NCBI RefSeq assembly: GCF_009389715.1
Contig: NC_052409.1
Coordinates: 6,490,605 to 6,554,604, forward strand
DNA length: 64,000 bases
Source of the DNA: Phoenix dactylifera
Taxonomy: Eukaryota; Streptophyta; Magnoliopsida; Arecales; Arecaceae
Direction: 5' to 3'
The notes beneath the pieces are model-generated. The model ran no database searches and had not been told where the DNA came from. It saw nothing but the letters and a program-made list of their open reading frames with translations. The position numbers and the translations under genes were made by a program. Below, in pieces: positions 46,601-59,100 of this stretch; position 1 is the stretch's first letter, and each line of letters begins with the position of its first letter.

Positions 46601-49600
46601 ACATCCAACACAGCTAAATATTGATGTGCAACTCCTCTTGCTAGCAAACACCTAAAAGCAACTTTTATTTGTTTCACTATGTAACATGGATATTCCTTAA
46701 ACCTTTGTCACAGGGTAGGATTGTGTTGCAACTCCTCTTGCTAGTAAGTACATAGAAGCAACTTTTATTTGCTTCACTATGTAATGTGTAAATCCCTTTC
46801 ACAAAAGCATAATCATAGAAGTAAAATTCTACAAAACTCTTTGATGATACCTCCACCAATATGCCTGCTCATCAGGGCTGCTGCAATCTTCCAACTATCT
46901 TGACCAAGAGATCGCATTGGCACCAGCAGATAGGCTACTACTGTGCCAATTGTGGTCGCGACTATCACACAAAAGATAAGACATCAATAAATATTGAATT
47001 CAAAGTATTAGAATTCAAAAAAGCAAAAAGAATACAAAAAAAATGAGGAATGTGCAACAGAAATTTGTCAAATTGGCGGTCAAAATTCATGCAAGAATAG
47101 AAAATGTGCAAATTTATAATTGATGGCTCAATTATCTGATAGGATTTTAAGTTTTTCACAGAAAAATAAGATTGGAGAAAATTATCTTTAAAGTAATTAA
47201 AATCATGGTTGTGAATAGCAATGAGGATTAGGAAACATCATATGGCTCTATAGCAACTGAATCTTCGTACACACAAGTAACATCTTTTTCTTGAAACAAA
47301 ACAAAATGCATTCTTGAGACTATGAACTCACGGGTGCTTTTATGCAGGTAGTCACAATGCAAGTTCATGCAACGCCATCATGGCAGATAGTGATGGCTAA
47401 GGAGACCTAGCTTTTTCCACTGCACCAATAAATAAATCTTGCCACCCGTCTCGTATGTGGCCTCAAGTGGGACTACAAAATTGAAACCTTCTTTGATGGC
47501 CCAATAGAGCATTATGAATATTATCTAGTTATTTTGGCTTCATCAAGAGGATAGCATTACTTGTCACGAGAGCTATGCATCTATCATGATGATCATTGTA
47601 ATTCATGCTCCAATAATCATTGCGATCATTCATAGCTGCCCTCTCTATCATATGAACATGACGAGAAATTTTGACAATGACAAATCAAAGGCCATCCACA
47701 TGAGACCTTCTAATGTTATGCAACATTCCAATATTATATATTGATCCAAGAGGATCACTAGACTCATATGGACCACTTTGGCTGCCACGAGTAGAGCTGG
47801 ATAGAATTCAGGAGCAAGATCGGCCACATCAGAAAGCTGAGTCACGAGCCAAACTTCTGAAGGCTATAACTTGGTCATATAATACCTGATTAAGATGATC
47901 TCTTATTTCGAAATCGAGTAACTTTTCGAGATCTACAACTTCAGACCAACCCCTAGAGGGTTGAAACGGGCCAAAACTCCATCTTTTAGGCCTCGAAATA
48001 GGTCATTAAAGCGAAAGTTTCTTTTCCGAAAAAACTTTGACCGAGCGTATCTCTCAATCCGTGAAGAATTAAGCAGAGCAACAAAAAAAAAGTCGATGTA
48101 GAAGTCAAGATGTACTTCCTGTAGGATTTTAGTTTTTTTTTTTTATGATTATTTTTGATAGTCATATTCATTTTAAGAGATCTAGTCCTATTTAAACTAG
48201 GAGAGAAATTTGATCCGAATTGTGAAAAGGAGGACTTCACTACTATTATAAATAAGGGATATGTACCTCGGTTTATGATGTGTGGATAATCAATAAAAGA
48301 AAAAGGAATGTAAATTCTTTGAAACTTTTCCAGCTAAATTTTTTTGAAGATTCGAGTTAAGCGGGTTAAGAAAATTCTTCCTTCTCCTTGGCCGGATCAT
48401 ATATATCCTTCTTTAAGCCATTCTAGGCTTAAATAGATTGAAATTCATAGTTTGACTAGTTTGTTGGGATGTCTCCATACTCTATGCTAACTAATGAACC
48501 TGCTAAGTTTAGCAACTCACAAACTTCTATGCAGTCTCTATTTTACAAAGTAAACTTCAGGCATGCCTTCATCTCCCAAGGCTCCACCATCGAAAATGGG
48601 TACGAATATCAATCTCATAGAAGACATATCCCCCCCTAGCTATTCTTATCAGGATTGCCACATCGCATCGGCCAGTACCAAACTGAAAATAGTGGTTAAA
48701 GCTAAAACTATAATTGGTTAGAGTTTTGACATCTGGAAACACATCAAGACACTATTTTGTAATTAGGAATTCCTCTTATACAAAGCAATAATCAAACAAG
48801 ATAACATTTTTCTAGTAATACTCAATCAATCAGCAATCCTCATTAGACTCTATTTCCAAATAGAACGATCCACCAGCAACATCAAAGCATCATTGTAATA
48901 CTAAGCCTCTTGTAGCCTTGGCCTAGTCCGCCAGAGCAAAAAGCTTGGTTCATCCCAATAACCAAAAAAAAGAAAAAGAAAAAGAAAATATGATTGGCCC
49001 TCTTTGTTCAGTCCTCTACCATTGGCCCCTAGCCTGATTCTGCCATCCACAATGGTCACCGACCCTGGCCTTCAACTAGGGTGGCAATTTATGATCCGAC
49101 CCGTTAATCCAACCCACGAACGGCATGCTTAAAGTAGGTTTGGATTTGACAAAAATGAGTTTGGATCATAAATGGGTCAACCCATCTAAACCTATTTACT
49201 ATACGAGTACCCAATATCCAGTACAAATGGCGTACCGACACTCGATATGCCAAAAAAATTTCGTATCGTACTATACCGACACTGTGCCAGTGTGGCACCG
49301 GTACAACGTCCGATACCGAGACGGACTTCTAAAATGTTGACTATAAAATTAATTAAATTTTCATGACCTTGAATAGATGTATCTGACTTGCTGGATTGAA
49401 GTATAGATTGGTAAACACCAAGGTATGTCATCTTGGTACTGAGCCTTGTACCGGAGCCACCCTGTCATTATGTCGGTATGCTCGGTATGGGGTTGGTTCG
49501 ACGTACCGATACTCAGTATGCCCTCCGTATCATATACGGAACTGAGCTGATACAGTACAGCATGCTCCGTACCATCCAGTTTGGTACGATATAGAAATAA

Positions 49601-51228
49601 TCTTAAAAATATGTCGCTAATAGAGGTAAGTAACCTAACACTTCATAGTATTTTTTTTCAAAATTTATTAGAAGAAATGATCTTGAAAAATTATAATTAG
49701 TTTATTAAATTTGTTTATGATCTCTATTTCTATTTGATAAAATAGGTCAAGCATGTATTGTTTTATTCTTGAAATAAGAATATAATATGTATTCGGTTAT
49801 TGTTGTAAATAAGTTATTTTTGAACATATGATCTGCTTTGAGAAATGGATTTGGAAATTTGCCTGGGCAGTTTGTGAAATTATTCTTATATATATATGTA
49901 TTCTCAACATGGCTAGATCTGATGCCACCAATAGGAATTATTTGTTGACATTGTTGACTTGTAATCTAAACAATTAGTTTCAACATCGAACTACTAGTGA
50001 TTAGAATAGTGATATCTGTTGTTATCTGACACTTTGTGCACCTTGTATCTATTGTCTAATCCATGCCACTGGCTTACATGGACAAAGCTTAATGTTGGAT
50101 CTAGTATCAGCTTTTAAAAAGCATACTCTTGAAAAGAAAAAAAAATATTATTCTTTGAATTTTGATATTGCCCAATCAATGATATGTTTGATTTACTATA
50201 GACTAGCATGCTTAGACCCAACTCTAAAGTGCTTTGTAACTTACTAGGCTGGCGTAACTCATTATTCTTTCTCTTTCTATTTTTTAGAATTGCTCAGGAT
50301 AAAGGAGTGCGCTAAATCTCTTAGAGATATTCGTGATTATTTAGACTTCTTAGTTTGGTTTAGTTTAGTTTCATTTAGTGTTTTAGATTTTATTTGGTTT
50401 AAATGATAGTAATTGTTTGGAACAATATGACTCATGTTAGTTTGGGATATTTTTTTATGAGAATGATTTGAGTGGATCTCTATTAAACAAATTTTCGAGG
50501 ATTAAAAAATTTATTATTGCTCTGAAATTAATATGACTTGATCATATAGCAAGAGAAGAGCGGGATCAAAAACAAGAATTTTAATAGCCTAAAAGAATCA
50601 ATCCAAAATACCAGATCCAACCAAGAATGCTAGGAGGAGAGTCCCGGTGGACCTGAGGACTCGGCGAAGATCGGCATTGAAGAGAAGCAAGGGGACGGCC
50701 ATGGGGAGCAAGTACTCCAACACCACCTTATAGGCTGGAGCTTCGGAGGCGATGATTCCGGTGCTGCTCGCGGCCAATCCGACCAGAGTGCTCACCAGGG
50801 CCCCGCTCAGCGCGCTTCCGATCTTGGTCTTCTCCGACCTTCGGAGTCCAAGTGTCCAACCAAACACGACGGGTGAAGCCAAAAATTATAACTTACAGGT
50901 AATTTTTCGAAGAAAATATAAAAGACGGCAAGGATTGAGGACAGGGAGGAGACCAGATGCCGAAGGCGCCGGTGGCGAAGAGGGCGGTCCAGGTGCCCCA
51001 TTGGTCGTTGGGGGAGATGAGGGTGCCGGCGGAGAGGGCGGTCGCCGGACGGATCGAGGAGGTGGTGGTGAGAGGGGAGAGGAAGAAGTGGTGACGAGAA
51101 GAGAGAGAGGAGGAGGAGCGGTTCTGGGTAGTTGGGAGGTGAACCGGATCGGTAGCAGTTCGGCCGGGGAGAGAGAGGGGCGGGGGGGATGGGCGAGGGA
51201 AGAGGAAGGAGGAGAGCGAGGAGGCCAT
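43699..51228 (-). CDS. DUF819 membrane protein, probably plastid-targeted, 6 exons
   Basis: Member of the DUF819 family (bacterial YjcL-like; plant copies are sometimes mislabelled keratin-associated). Biochemical role unknown; the many membrane segments suggest transport. Exons in coding order: 51228-50954, 50838-50612, 46961-46851, 46330-46175, 44774-44533, 44022-43699. All introns are GT-AG, phases agree, and the total is 1335 nt for 444 residues. Residues 1 to about 68 are Ser/Pro/Arg-rich with one acidic residue, like a transit peptide. The family core begins at [20 protein letters not shown] and continues [77 protein letters not shown] and [16 protein letters not shown], ending [10 protein letters not shown]. 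About ten hydrophobic segments are visible. The gene runs in the same direction as EMC2, some 2.4 kb downstream of it. Family call firm; location inferred. Confidence 0.92.
45000..45030 (+). repeat. Copia primer-binding-site-like sequence in DUF819 intron
   Basis: AGGTATCAGAGC at 45006-45017 resembles the TGGTATCAGAGC site, complementary to initiator tRNA-Met, that follows the 5' LTR of plant copia elements. No LTR boundary or gag frame is visible, so this is at most a remnant inside the intron 44775-46174. Confidence 0.3.
46625..46800. repeat. Short tandem duplication, ~101-bp unit, in DUF819 intron
   Basis: GCAACTCCTCTTGCTAG occurs at about 46628 and 46729. Each copy is followed by AGCAACTTTTATTTG and TTCACTATGTAA in the same order. 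Non-coding. Confidence 0.65.
47560..48430 (+). mobile_element. Decayed Ty3/gypsy-type LTR region in DUF819 intron
   Basis: The stretch at about 47860-48070 (TTTCGAAATCGAGTAACTTTTCGAGATCTACAAC-type text) resembles the U3 of plant gypsy LTRs. It is followed by CTATTTAAACTAGGAGAG, TATTATAAATAAGGG at about 48243 (a TATA-like box) and AATCAATAAAAG at about 48288 (a polyadenylation-like signal). Ends and target duplication were not found. It lies in the 3.6-kb intron between DUF819 exons 2 and 3, in the opposite sense. Confidence 0.45.
49195..49600. repeat. GTACCG-type dispersed repeats, two copies
   Basis: Two clusters (about 49195-49330 and 49415-49600) contain many GTACCGATAC, CGGTATG, GGTACGATA and TACCGACAC words on both strands. 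They match the clusters near 23915, 32157, 36140 and 58270. A GACCCGTTAATCC stretch just before them (about 49085-49190) resembles the interior of the TIR element at 8436-9027. Confidence 0.5.
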
Positions 51229-53595
51229 GAGAGAGAGAAGACTGACCGCTGATGACCTTAAAGAGTTGAAAATTTGTACCCAAAAAAAAAAAAAAGGAGG
51301 TGAAGAGATATAACTTTTGCAACATAAACCAAATATTACATTTTTATTAGGAGTATTAATGCAAAAGGATAATATTATCTTTTTATTTTAAAATAATTGT
51401 TTAAGCACTATGGGTCAAAAAACTAATGGGAGAGATGTCATTGCAAAAATAAGATAATTTAAGAAAACAATGCGAATAGTGATTTTTAAAAAATAAATAT
51501 ATAATAATCATATTTTTGGAAACATATTATAGAAGAATTTTTTTAACTCCATCTAGAAAGGTACAAATATGAGTATTTCTAAATTTTTAATTTCTTATTG
51601 TTGTTGGCCCGTAAGTCCTAATTATTAATCTAGTACGTGGGAAGAGTTAAAAAGTTGTCATGCTTGTGCACTTTTTTTTACGTGTCAATACGCTTTGCAC
51701 ATTGCCTAAAAGGCCTCTCTCTTCCCCTCCCCCCTCTCTCTCTCTCTCTCTCTCTATTTGTATATATAATATATATTATATTAGTTACAATGCACGTGTG
51801 GTTGCATATAACTACTAGTAAAGATTAAAATAAATTTTAAAAGAATTTAGCATGATTAAATTCCAATACATCTTTCTTATAAAATTACTTGAAATTTATT
51901 TTATATATTACATTCTTAATCAAGATAAGTCTAAGTTTTGCTGCAATCAAAAGATTACTATGAATTTAAATTTCGGATATGGTTTCAAGAAGAATTTCTC
52001 TTTTGAACTTCTACTCAAAATCCAACAATCTTATAAACCTTTTTCTTCAATAGATATTTAGCATAGTTTATTCATTTAAACATTTATTAGAGAGATTTAA
52101 TTAATTAGAGTTATTATACAAACTTAACTATGGAAAATTAAATCACTTTCTTTTTACTGATTAGCAAATCGGATTCTTTTTCCGCCCTCGACCAAAAATA
52201 TTTTTTTGATCATTCTGCTCAACCAATGTCTCTCTTCTTCATGTATGGTACCATTGTCGTCCCACTCAGCATGTCTTCTTGTGGTCCTTCTTGGGTCGGG
52301 ATGTAAGTTAAGAGATTGCTTCAAATCACATGCTGATGTGCCAATAATGAAGAAGTGTATAGTAATAATTGTGCATGGATATAGCTTATTAAAATAACTA
52401 AATGGAATAATCAGAACTTCCGCATAACAAGCAAAGCTTTCTGAGTTCAAACTTGGATAATGTGTATTACCACACATACATCAGGGTAAAAATCCGGTAA
52501 TGGAACATATATACTAGGATACCTGCAGGGGTACATGAAGCATTAGTCTTGGATGATGAATTTTCAAACATTTCAAGCTGGAATAGCATACTACTGTATA
52601 GGTCTCTCTCTTTCTTTCCTGCGAAAAGGAAAAATTACAGTGCTCAAGAATTAGGTGCTTTCAGGATTTCGAAATTTATTTAAAATGGATGTCATGACTA
52701 GGTGATTTCAGAATTTAAGTGATTGCGGATGGCCAAAGAAAAAAGAAACTGTGATTCTAAGCTTAGCTGAGTTTATTGTTAGGTCAAAGCCTAGGGATTG
52801 GCTAGATGGCTGATTGGGATTGTAGTTGTCAATACGCTACATCACAAGGAATTATCACTGAACAATAGCTATCAAGCTTATTTATTTTCAGATACATGTT
52901 AAATTAGCATGAATAAGGGGGATGAGAACATTTACACACTAACATTATGGCACATGAACATCACTTCATCATGGAAGCCCCTTGAAACCCCTATTCTAAG
53001 TCACCATTTGCACAGAAACCTGTAATTAAAGTGTGCAGATCCTCTGTAGATGATTTTAAAAGTGCATGCTGCATCAACCAGGACCGTGGCCGTGGAATGA
53101 AGACCAATCCACCACATGGCCAAGCACATGCCCATGGGAATAGAGGATGCACATTTCATAACATCATGATCAACATCTCTTTCTCAAAGTATAGAAATTG
53201 ATTTCAACAATTATCCTTATAGAAGTGAAAAAAGTTCATGTCGACAAGCTTCTCATCACCTACTCTTGTGACCTCATGTCATGCCGCCAAGAATACGAGC
53301 TTGTATGTAGCAGGCACCACAATCCATGCCAACACAAAATCCGTATCATGATGATTGGAAAGGAAAAGTTGTTAATCTGAAACAATATGATGCAGCATAG
53401 TTGGATTATATCTCATGTTTTCACATAGATATATAAGAATTATACAAGGCATATCCCTAGAACAAAGGGGCAAAAAACAAAAAATAGAACCCTCAAAAAA
53501 GAAAATTAAGCACCGTAATCTTTGCAATCATTCATATGGAATTGCTGAATTGGAGCATCTAGGAGTCACTAATGCTAATTTTAAAAAAATCAGAA
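51229..53595. other. Spacer between DUF819 (5' side) and EMC2 (3' side)
   Basis: The promoter of the minus-strand DUF819 gene should lie in the first few hundred bases, but no clear TATA box was identified. A TC microsatellite lies at about 51731-51757. The short frames at 52154-52477 and elsewhere show no domain. Confidence 0.4.
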
Positions 53596-54142
53596 TCAAG
53601 AGATTAGTTTCATGTTCTTCAGCATTGTGGTAAGAAGAGGTAGCTTTCCAGGAGCCCTATGCTTGTAATCCTGCAACAGAGCCTCCGCAGCTAGGGATTG
53701 CAGCTCAGAGCTTTCTTTCTCTTCTTTGTTCCGTCCCTTGATCAGCTGATTGATGGCAACACTACACTGAAGAAATTAAGAATATATTAGTGATCATGAT
53801 GGTGAGCAACAAAATCAAAATATCCAGGATATCTTACCAAGCATACACCATAGAGAGCTCTGGTGTTCTTGCCTCCAGTTAAGTTGACGGTGGCACAATA
53901 GTACTTTTTGGCTGCCTGAAGATTTTCCAAACCACCCATAGAATAAAGTACCTAATGATAAACGAATTCCCAGCATGAAGGGTTAATCCAACAAAATAGC
54001 ATACCTTTTATACATGCTGTAAATATATTATCATCAATTGAGAAAATAAGCAAGAAGTAACGAAGACAAGTGGGGATAGAACAATGTCAATTTAAGTCAG
54101 AAACCCATCCCCCAATTATAAAAAGATCTAATATTATATTAC

Positions 54143-54208
<66 letters not shown>

Positions 54209-56127
54209 AAATCCATCCATGAACCTGTTTTAGTCATCTTGCTTGCTAGATTATAGCTGTTATAAGCATGTGGATGAACTAGTGTTTGTAGGTATTAATC
54301 CAAATGTTAATAGGCAAAGGAAGCAATCTCCATTAAGCAAAAAATTTATCATCGCCTTTCACAATTGTTGTAAGATATAACCGCCCAGACCTAAAGCAAA
54401 TAACGAAGGACCCAATATTCCGCTGCAGCTGTGACAGACTAGCAAAAAGGAGGTGCTTTATGTTGATACACAAGTACAATGTCTTCTGCTCAGCCAAGGT
54501 CAAATTCACTGCGTGCAGCTAAGCATTTCTTTTTTCCTTTTTTTTTCCTACCAAGTCCCACCTGCCTGAAGCAGTTAAACCCTGGTATTTTACTGGCATA
54601 AAGCTCAGGTCCGAAATACTTGAAGAGTTGACACCACTCAAGAGTCTTTGCTTCCAAGCAAGGGGTTGCCACTGTTTGGAGTTAAAGCAACTGACAAAGG
54701 ATCCAATCTTCCACTGCAGCTGTCAGACTAGAAAAAAGGGGGTGTTTCATGTTGATACATAAGTACAATGTCTTCTGCTTAGCCAATGTCAAATTCAACA
54801 TGTGCAGCTGAGCATTTTTTTCCCTTTTTTCTAAATAGATCAGGAGGGAAGTCCCACCTTCCCCGAAGGATTTAAATCCTGGTTATTTCCTAAAATAACA
54901 CTCAGGGCCAAAATACTCGAGGGTGAACACCACTCAAGACTTGAAGGTTTGTGACCACTCAGCCACTGCTCTGTTCACACCAACTGCTAATAAAAGCTGA
55001 GCTATGACCGTAATATTCTGAACCATAACCAACACCTTCCAACATCTACGTGAGGCTGACAATTAACTGCTTTCAACCTATATCAGCTCTCTATGAAATG
55101 CTCTTGAGCTTTTCTTGCAGATTCAACTTTGGGCAAGAAAGGGCCTAGAGTACACCCTAGAATACCAAATATCCAGGCAGCATCATATTTTAAAAGAAGT
55201 CATGTATATCCATGAAGCATTCTTGAAGTTCAAGAAAAGGTGGGTGATGGTATGCACATCATATCTAGAATCTATATAGCAAGAAAAGGCGGGTGATGGC
55301 ATGCACATTATATCTACAATGTGTATAGAGGGATATGAAATGCATTTGTGCTTATCTTGTGAATTCAACTTTGGTCAAAAAAAGGCCTTGCAGACAACCT
55401 AGAACACTGAATATCCAGGCAACATCATATTCTAAAAGAAGTCATGCATATGCATGAAGCATTCTTGAAGTTCAAGAAAAGGTGGGTGATGGTATGGTAT
55501 GCACATCATATGTACAATGTGTATGGCAAGAAAAGGTGGGTGATGGCATGCTTATCATATCCACAATATGCATAGAGGGAAGAAGAAGAGTAAAATTTTT
55601 CCAACAAATGAAGTAGAAGAGAAATTAGAAAAAAATTGTTGCAACATAAAAGAAAAAAAGAAAAAAAAAATCCTTCCCTCCGTCAACAAGATGGGTCATC
55701 ATCTTGTTAGCAGCAAACATGAGTAAGATGAATCATGTTTATTATGAATTTCACTAATATTACAATTTACCAGTATAATTCTTTTTTCCATTACTTCAGA
55801 CTATTTCATTTTCGATAAACAAGAGGAATTATCCACCTTAAAGGCCCAATTGACAAATCTTGCTCCACACCCACTTGGCCACTTCTCTAAATGTATGAAG
55901 TTATGGATGAGAGTCATAAAACAAATAAAACAAAAAATATATTGACCATTCTAGAACTAATTTGGCTTCATGACAGGAAGATCCATGATCAAGGTCATTC
56001 CTTGAACAACTTGTAGCATATGACACCTGATACATGCAAGGCTCTCCTAAACATTCATGCTATGGTTACTACTTCGTTGGAATATTATATGACTGAATGA
56101 GCCTGGAAAGAACTTCCCTACCTACAA

Positions 56128-56159
<32 letters not shown>

Positions 56160-59100
56160 ATTGTTTTACACATAGTCAAACTTCACTTCCTCTGTTCACT
56201 TTTCCCCTCTTTTGGCAGATGGTAAGGTTTTGAATTTTTCTTCCCTTTTCTTTTGTAAGCATGGATATGTTTGTTGTATATGTCTTTTCAATTTTACAGT
56301 TAATTTAAATGAGGCATAACCACCATCACCCCCCCCCCAAACCAAATCCAAGCCAGAAGAAGAAGAAGAAGATGAAACCCCGAAATTTTGAACGATAGGG
56401 CAAGGGCGAAATAAGAAAACAATAGTAGTTGCATGATGCAATCATTTCTTCAACAATGGTATAAAAACTGTAAGAATATTAGACAATGATAATAGAAAGC
56501 CACTTGCCTCTGCGTAAGCTAGATGATAAAAAGGAACTGTTGGTTGAGATAGTATTAGCTCCTCATAACAAAAGGCTGCTTGCTTGTACCTGATTAGGGA
56601 GAGAGAGTTTAGTAAAATGTAGAACAAGTAAGACATTGCATTAACAATCAAAATGCCTCACATTTGTAGGGATACATAAATTTCAGCAAGTTCTCTCCAA
56701 GCATCATGATCTGCCATAAATCTGCGAAAAGATCCAAAGACTTCAGTAACCTATGCATAGTGCAAATAGTTTCACCATGAATTACAAAAAGATTCAGAAT
56801 ACTTGTAGACTAGACATAAACTGATCCTTACATTTCAAGGTACTTATTTAGAAAATCAACAGCAGCTGAGATATTTCCTTGTGCCTTTGCCATCGCAACC
56901 TTCCTCTTATGGATTAGCTGCAAGAGGAAAATTTAGAGGTTTCATATATTGTAGTTTTAATAATTAAAAAGATCAAAGTAAAGCATATGTAACAGGAGAT
57001 GGGAAAATGTACTGGAAAATAGAAGACAACAATCCAACAAGTTGAGCTTCTTTTTCTTAATTGTGTTTAGACGTTACATCCACTAAGGACTCTTTGTTAA
57101 AGCAAGCACTTTCAATTTTCTACATGCAAAACAAACTATAATTCATGGTTGCATTTTTTACATACATTTACAGGCAACCAACTAATGTTAACATTCCAAC
57201 TCTTTATTTGGGCTTAGGACCACCATCAGCTCTGATGCCTGGATAAAATAATAATAAAACAGGAAAATTAACTTACCTGATCAAGTGGATTATCCTCTAG
57301 AAGACATGCATATGCTTTTTCTGCATCAGCCCATGCTCCCTTCGCTTCAAGTAGCATTGCTTCTAATCTGCCTGAAAATTATTGCAAAGAAAGGCCAGAA
57401 GCAGCTGAGCATGAAACGAATATAACCCTATGCATAAATACGTCTATCATGTATGGTGCAGTATTTCATTATCTTCAAGCCAGTTGCAGGTAGGATAAAG
57501 CAATCCAATGTTTTTAGTATGAGCTGCAACAGCAAAATACTAGACAGTGAAATTTACAATCAGTAAGTATATGTTCCATTTAAAGATTCTTTAACTTTAT
57601 TGAGACCTTATATTTTATTTATATGTACATGTATGTATCCTGCACATAAATAAGTATACCATGTATGGTCCAGTATTTTATTATCTTCATTCCCGTTGGA
57701 GATAGGATAAAGCAATCTAATGTTTTTTGTATAACCTGCAATACCAAAATACTAGACAGTTAACAGAAAGTTAATGTTTTATTTAAAGATTCTTCAACTT
57801 TATTGCTCTTAAATTTTATGTATTTATATATACAATATGCATGCCTATATAGCAGAGAAAACAGTCCATCTGTTAGTGATTTATAGAACATTCATTATGA
57901 TCTAATAACATTTATCCGAAGATTCAACTGCAAAGTAGTAAAAGATTGATTCTTTCTGGATCTTTATCTGGTCTGCCAGAGTATTTCTACCGGTTGACAT
58001 ATCTTCTTACGGTGTTTCCATATGTTGCTGCAGGGTTCTCTTAAAATTTGGTGACAATTTTCACAATATTGACATGAAGTCTGTAGCTAAAAGATTGTTC
58101 TTATCTTTCAAATATATTTTAAAGAGAGTACATGATCGACATAAAGACTAACCAATTGAGAGTGCAATACACAGTTTATGCAGGTGAAATATAAGAACAC
58201 TAAGCCACAAAACCCTGTAAAAAAGGGTCAGTACTATTTACAGCAATAGTCTAACAGTATAAGCCAAGGTTAGCCATCCCCATACCGGTACCAAACTGAG
58301 ACTCGATACAAGGGGTGTACCAAATTTAGGCATATGCCGAACCAACCCTTGGGTGTATCAACATTGTACTAGCATGGTACCGGTACAAAGGTGTGACACC
58401 GAGATTGTGAACCTCGAGCAAATAACATCATAAGAAAAGAGCAAGCTAGAAAAGACTCATCAAGATCCAAAGTTGTTTAGGAACTTTGGATAAATGTTAG
58501 CCAGCAGTTCAATCATCATGGAACCACAAAAAGAATAAGAGGGACCCTAATCCCTTTAACCTCTCTTATTCCTACAATATCTAACATATTGTAGAAGAGA
58601 TTAAAAGTTTTTAACCTCCATCAACTCATCCTATCTTTAAAATAACTTAAGATCTGAAAATACCTTCATTTTTCCCATGTATCTGAAAATCCAACATAGG
58701 GCCTATATATAATAGGAACAATTAGGTCATCAAAGAAGTTAAACTAGGTAGGTTAGAGTATGGATATATTAATAAGATTTTCAAATATTTATTACTTTAT
58801 GAGATATATAGGCCCATTGGTCTTCGCCATGTATGTAGACATGATGAGATACATATTTAGCTATATTTTGTAAATCACATACACAACAATGTGGGGTCTA
58901 CCAAGGTCTATCAGCTCAACCCCTTGTATAAAGAGAAAAAGAAAATATGCAAGTTCCATTCGACAATTCTTATCTAGTGGCTATACTCAATCAAGGATAT
59001 CTATTTTATGACTCTATATAACTTAAGTTGAATGCTCTGGCAAAACTAGCATATACCATTGGCTAATACAACAGTACTTACCAACCCTCAGACTGCCTGT

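Larger units (their letters stand above)
53952..56507 (-). other. EMC2 intron with GC-AG boundaries and internal duplications
   Basis: Read on the minus strand, the exon ends CAGAG|GCAAGT at 56508/56507 and the next exon starts after ATTAG at 53951. GC replaces GT at the donor in the strong AG|GCAAGT context typical of natural GC-AG introns. The reading frame is kept (AE|VL). The intron holds two tandem duplications, an AT/GA microsatellite (about 54142-54206) and an AT/GT one (about 56132-56160). Confidence 0.85.

Noticed and set aside
55093..55577. CRISPR-like array
   Set aside because: Repeats are few, diverged and of uneven spacing in a plant intron. They are nested tandem duplications.
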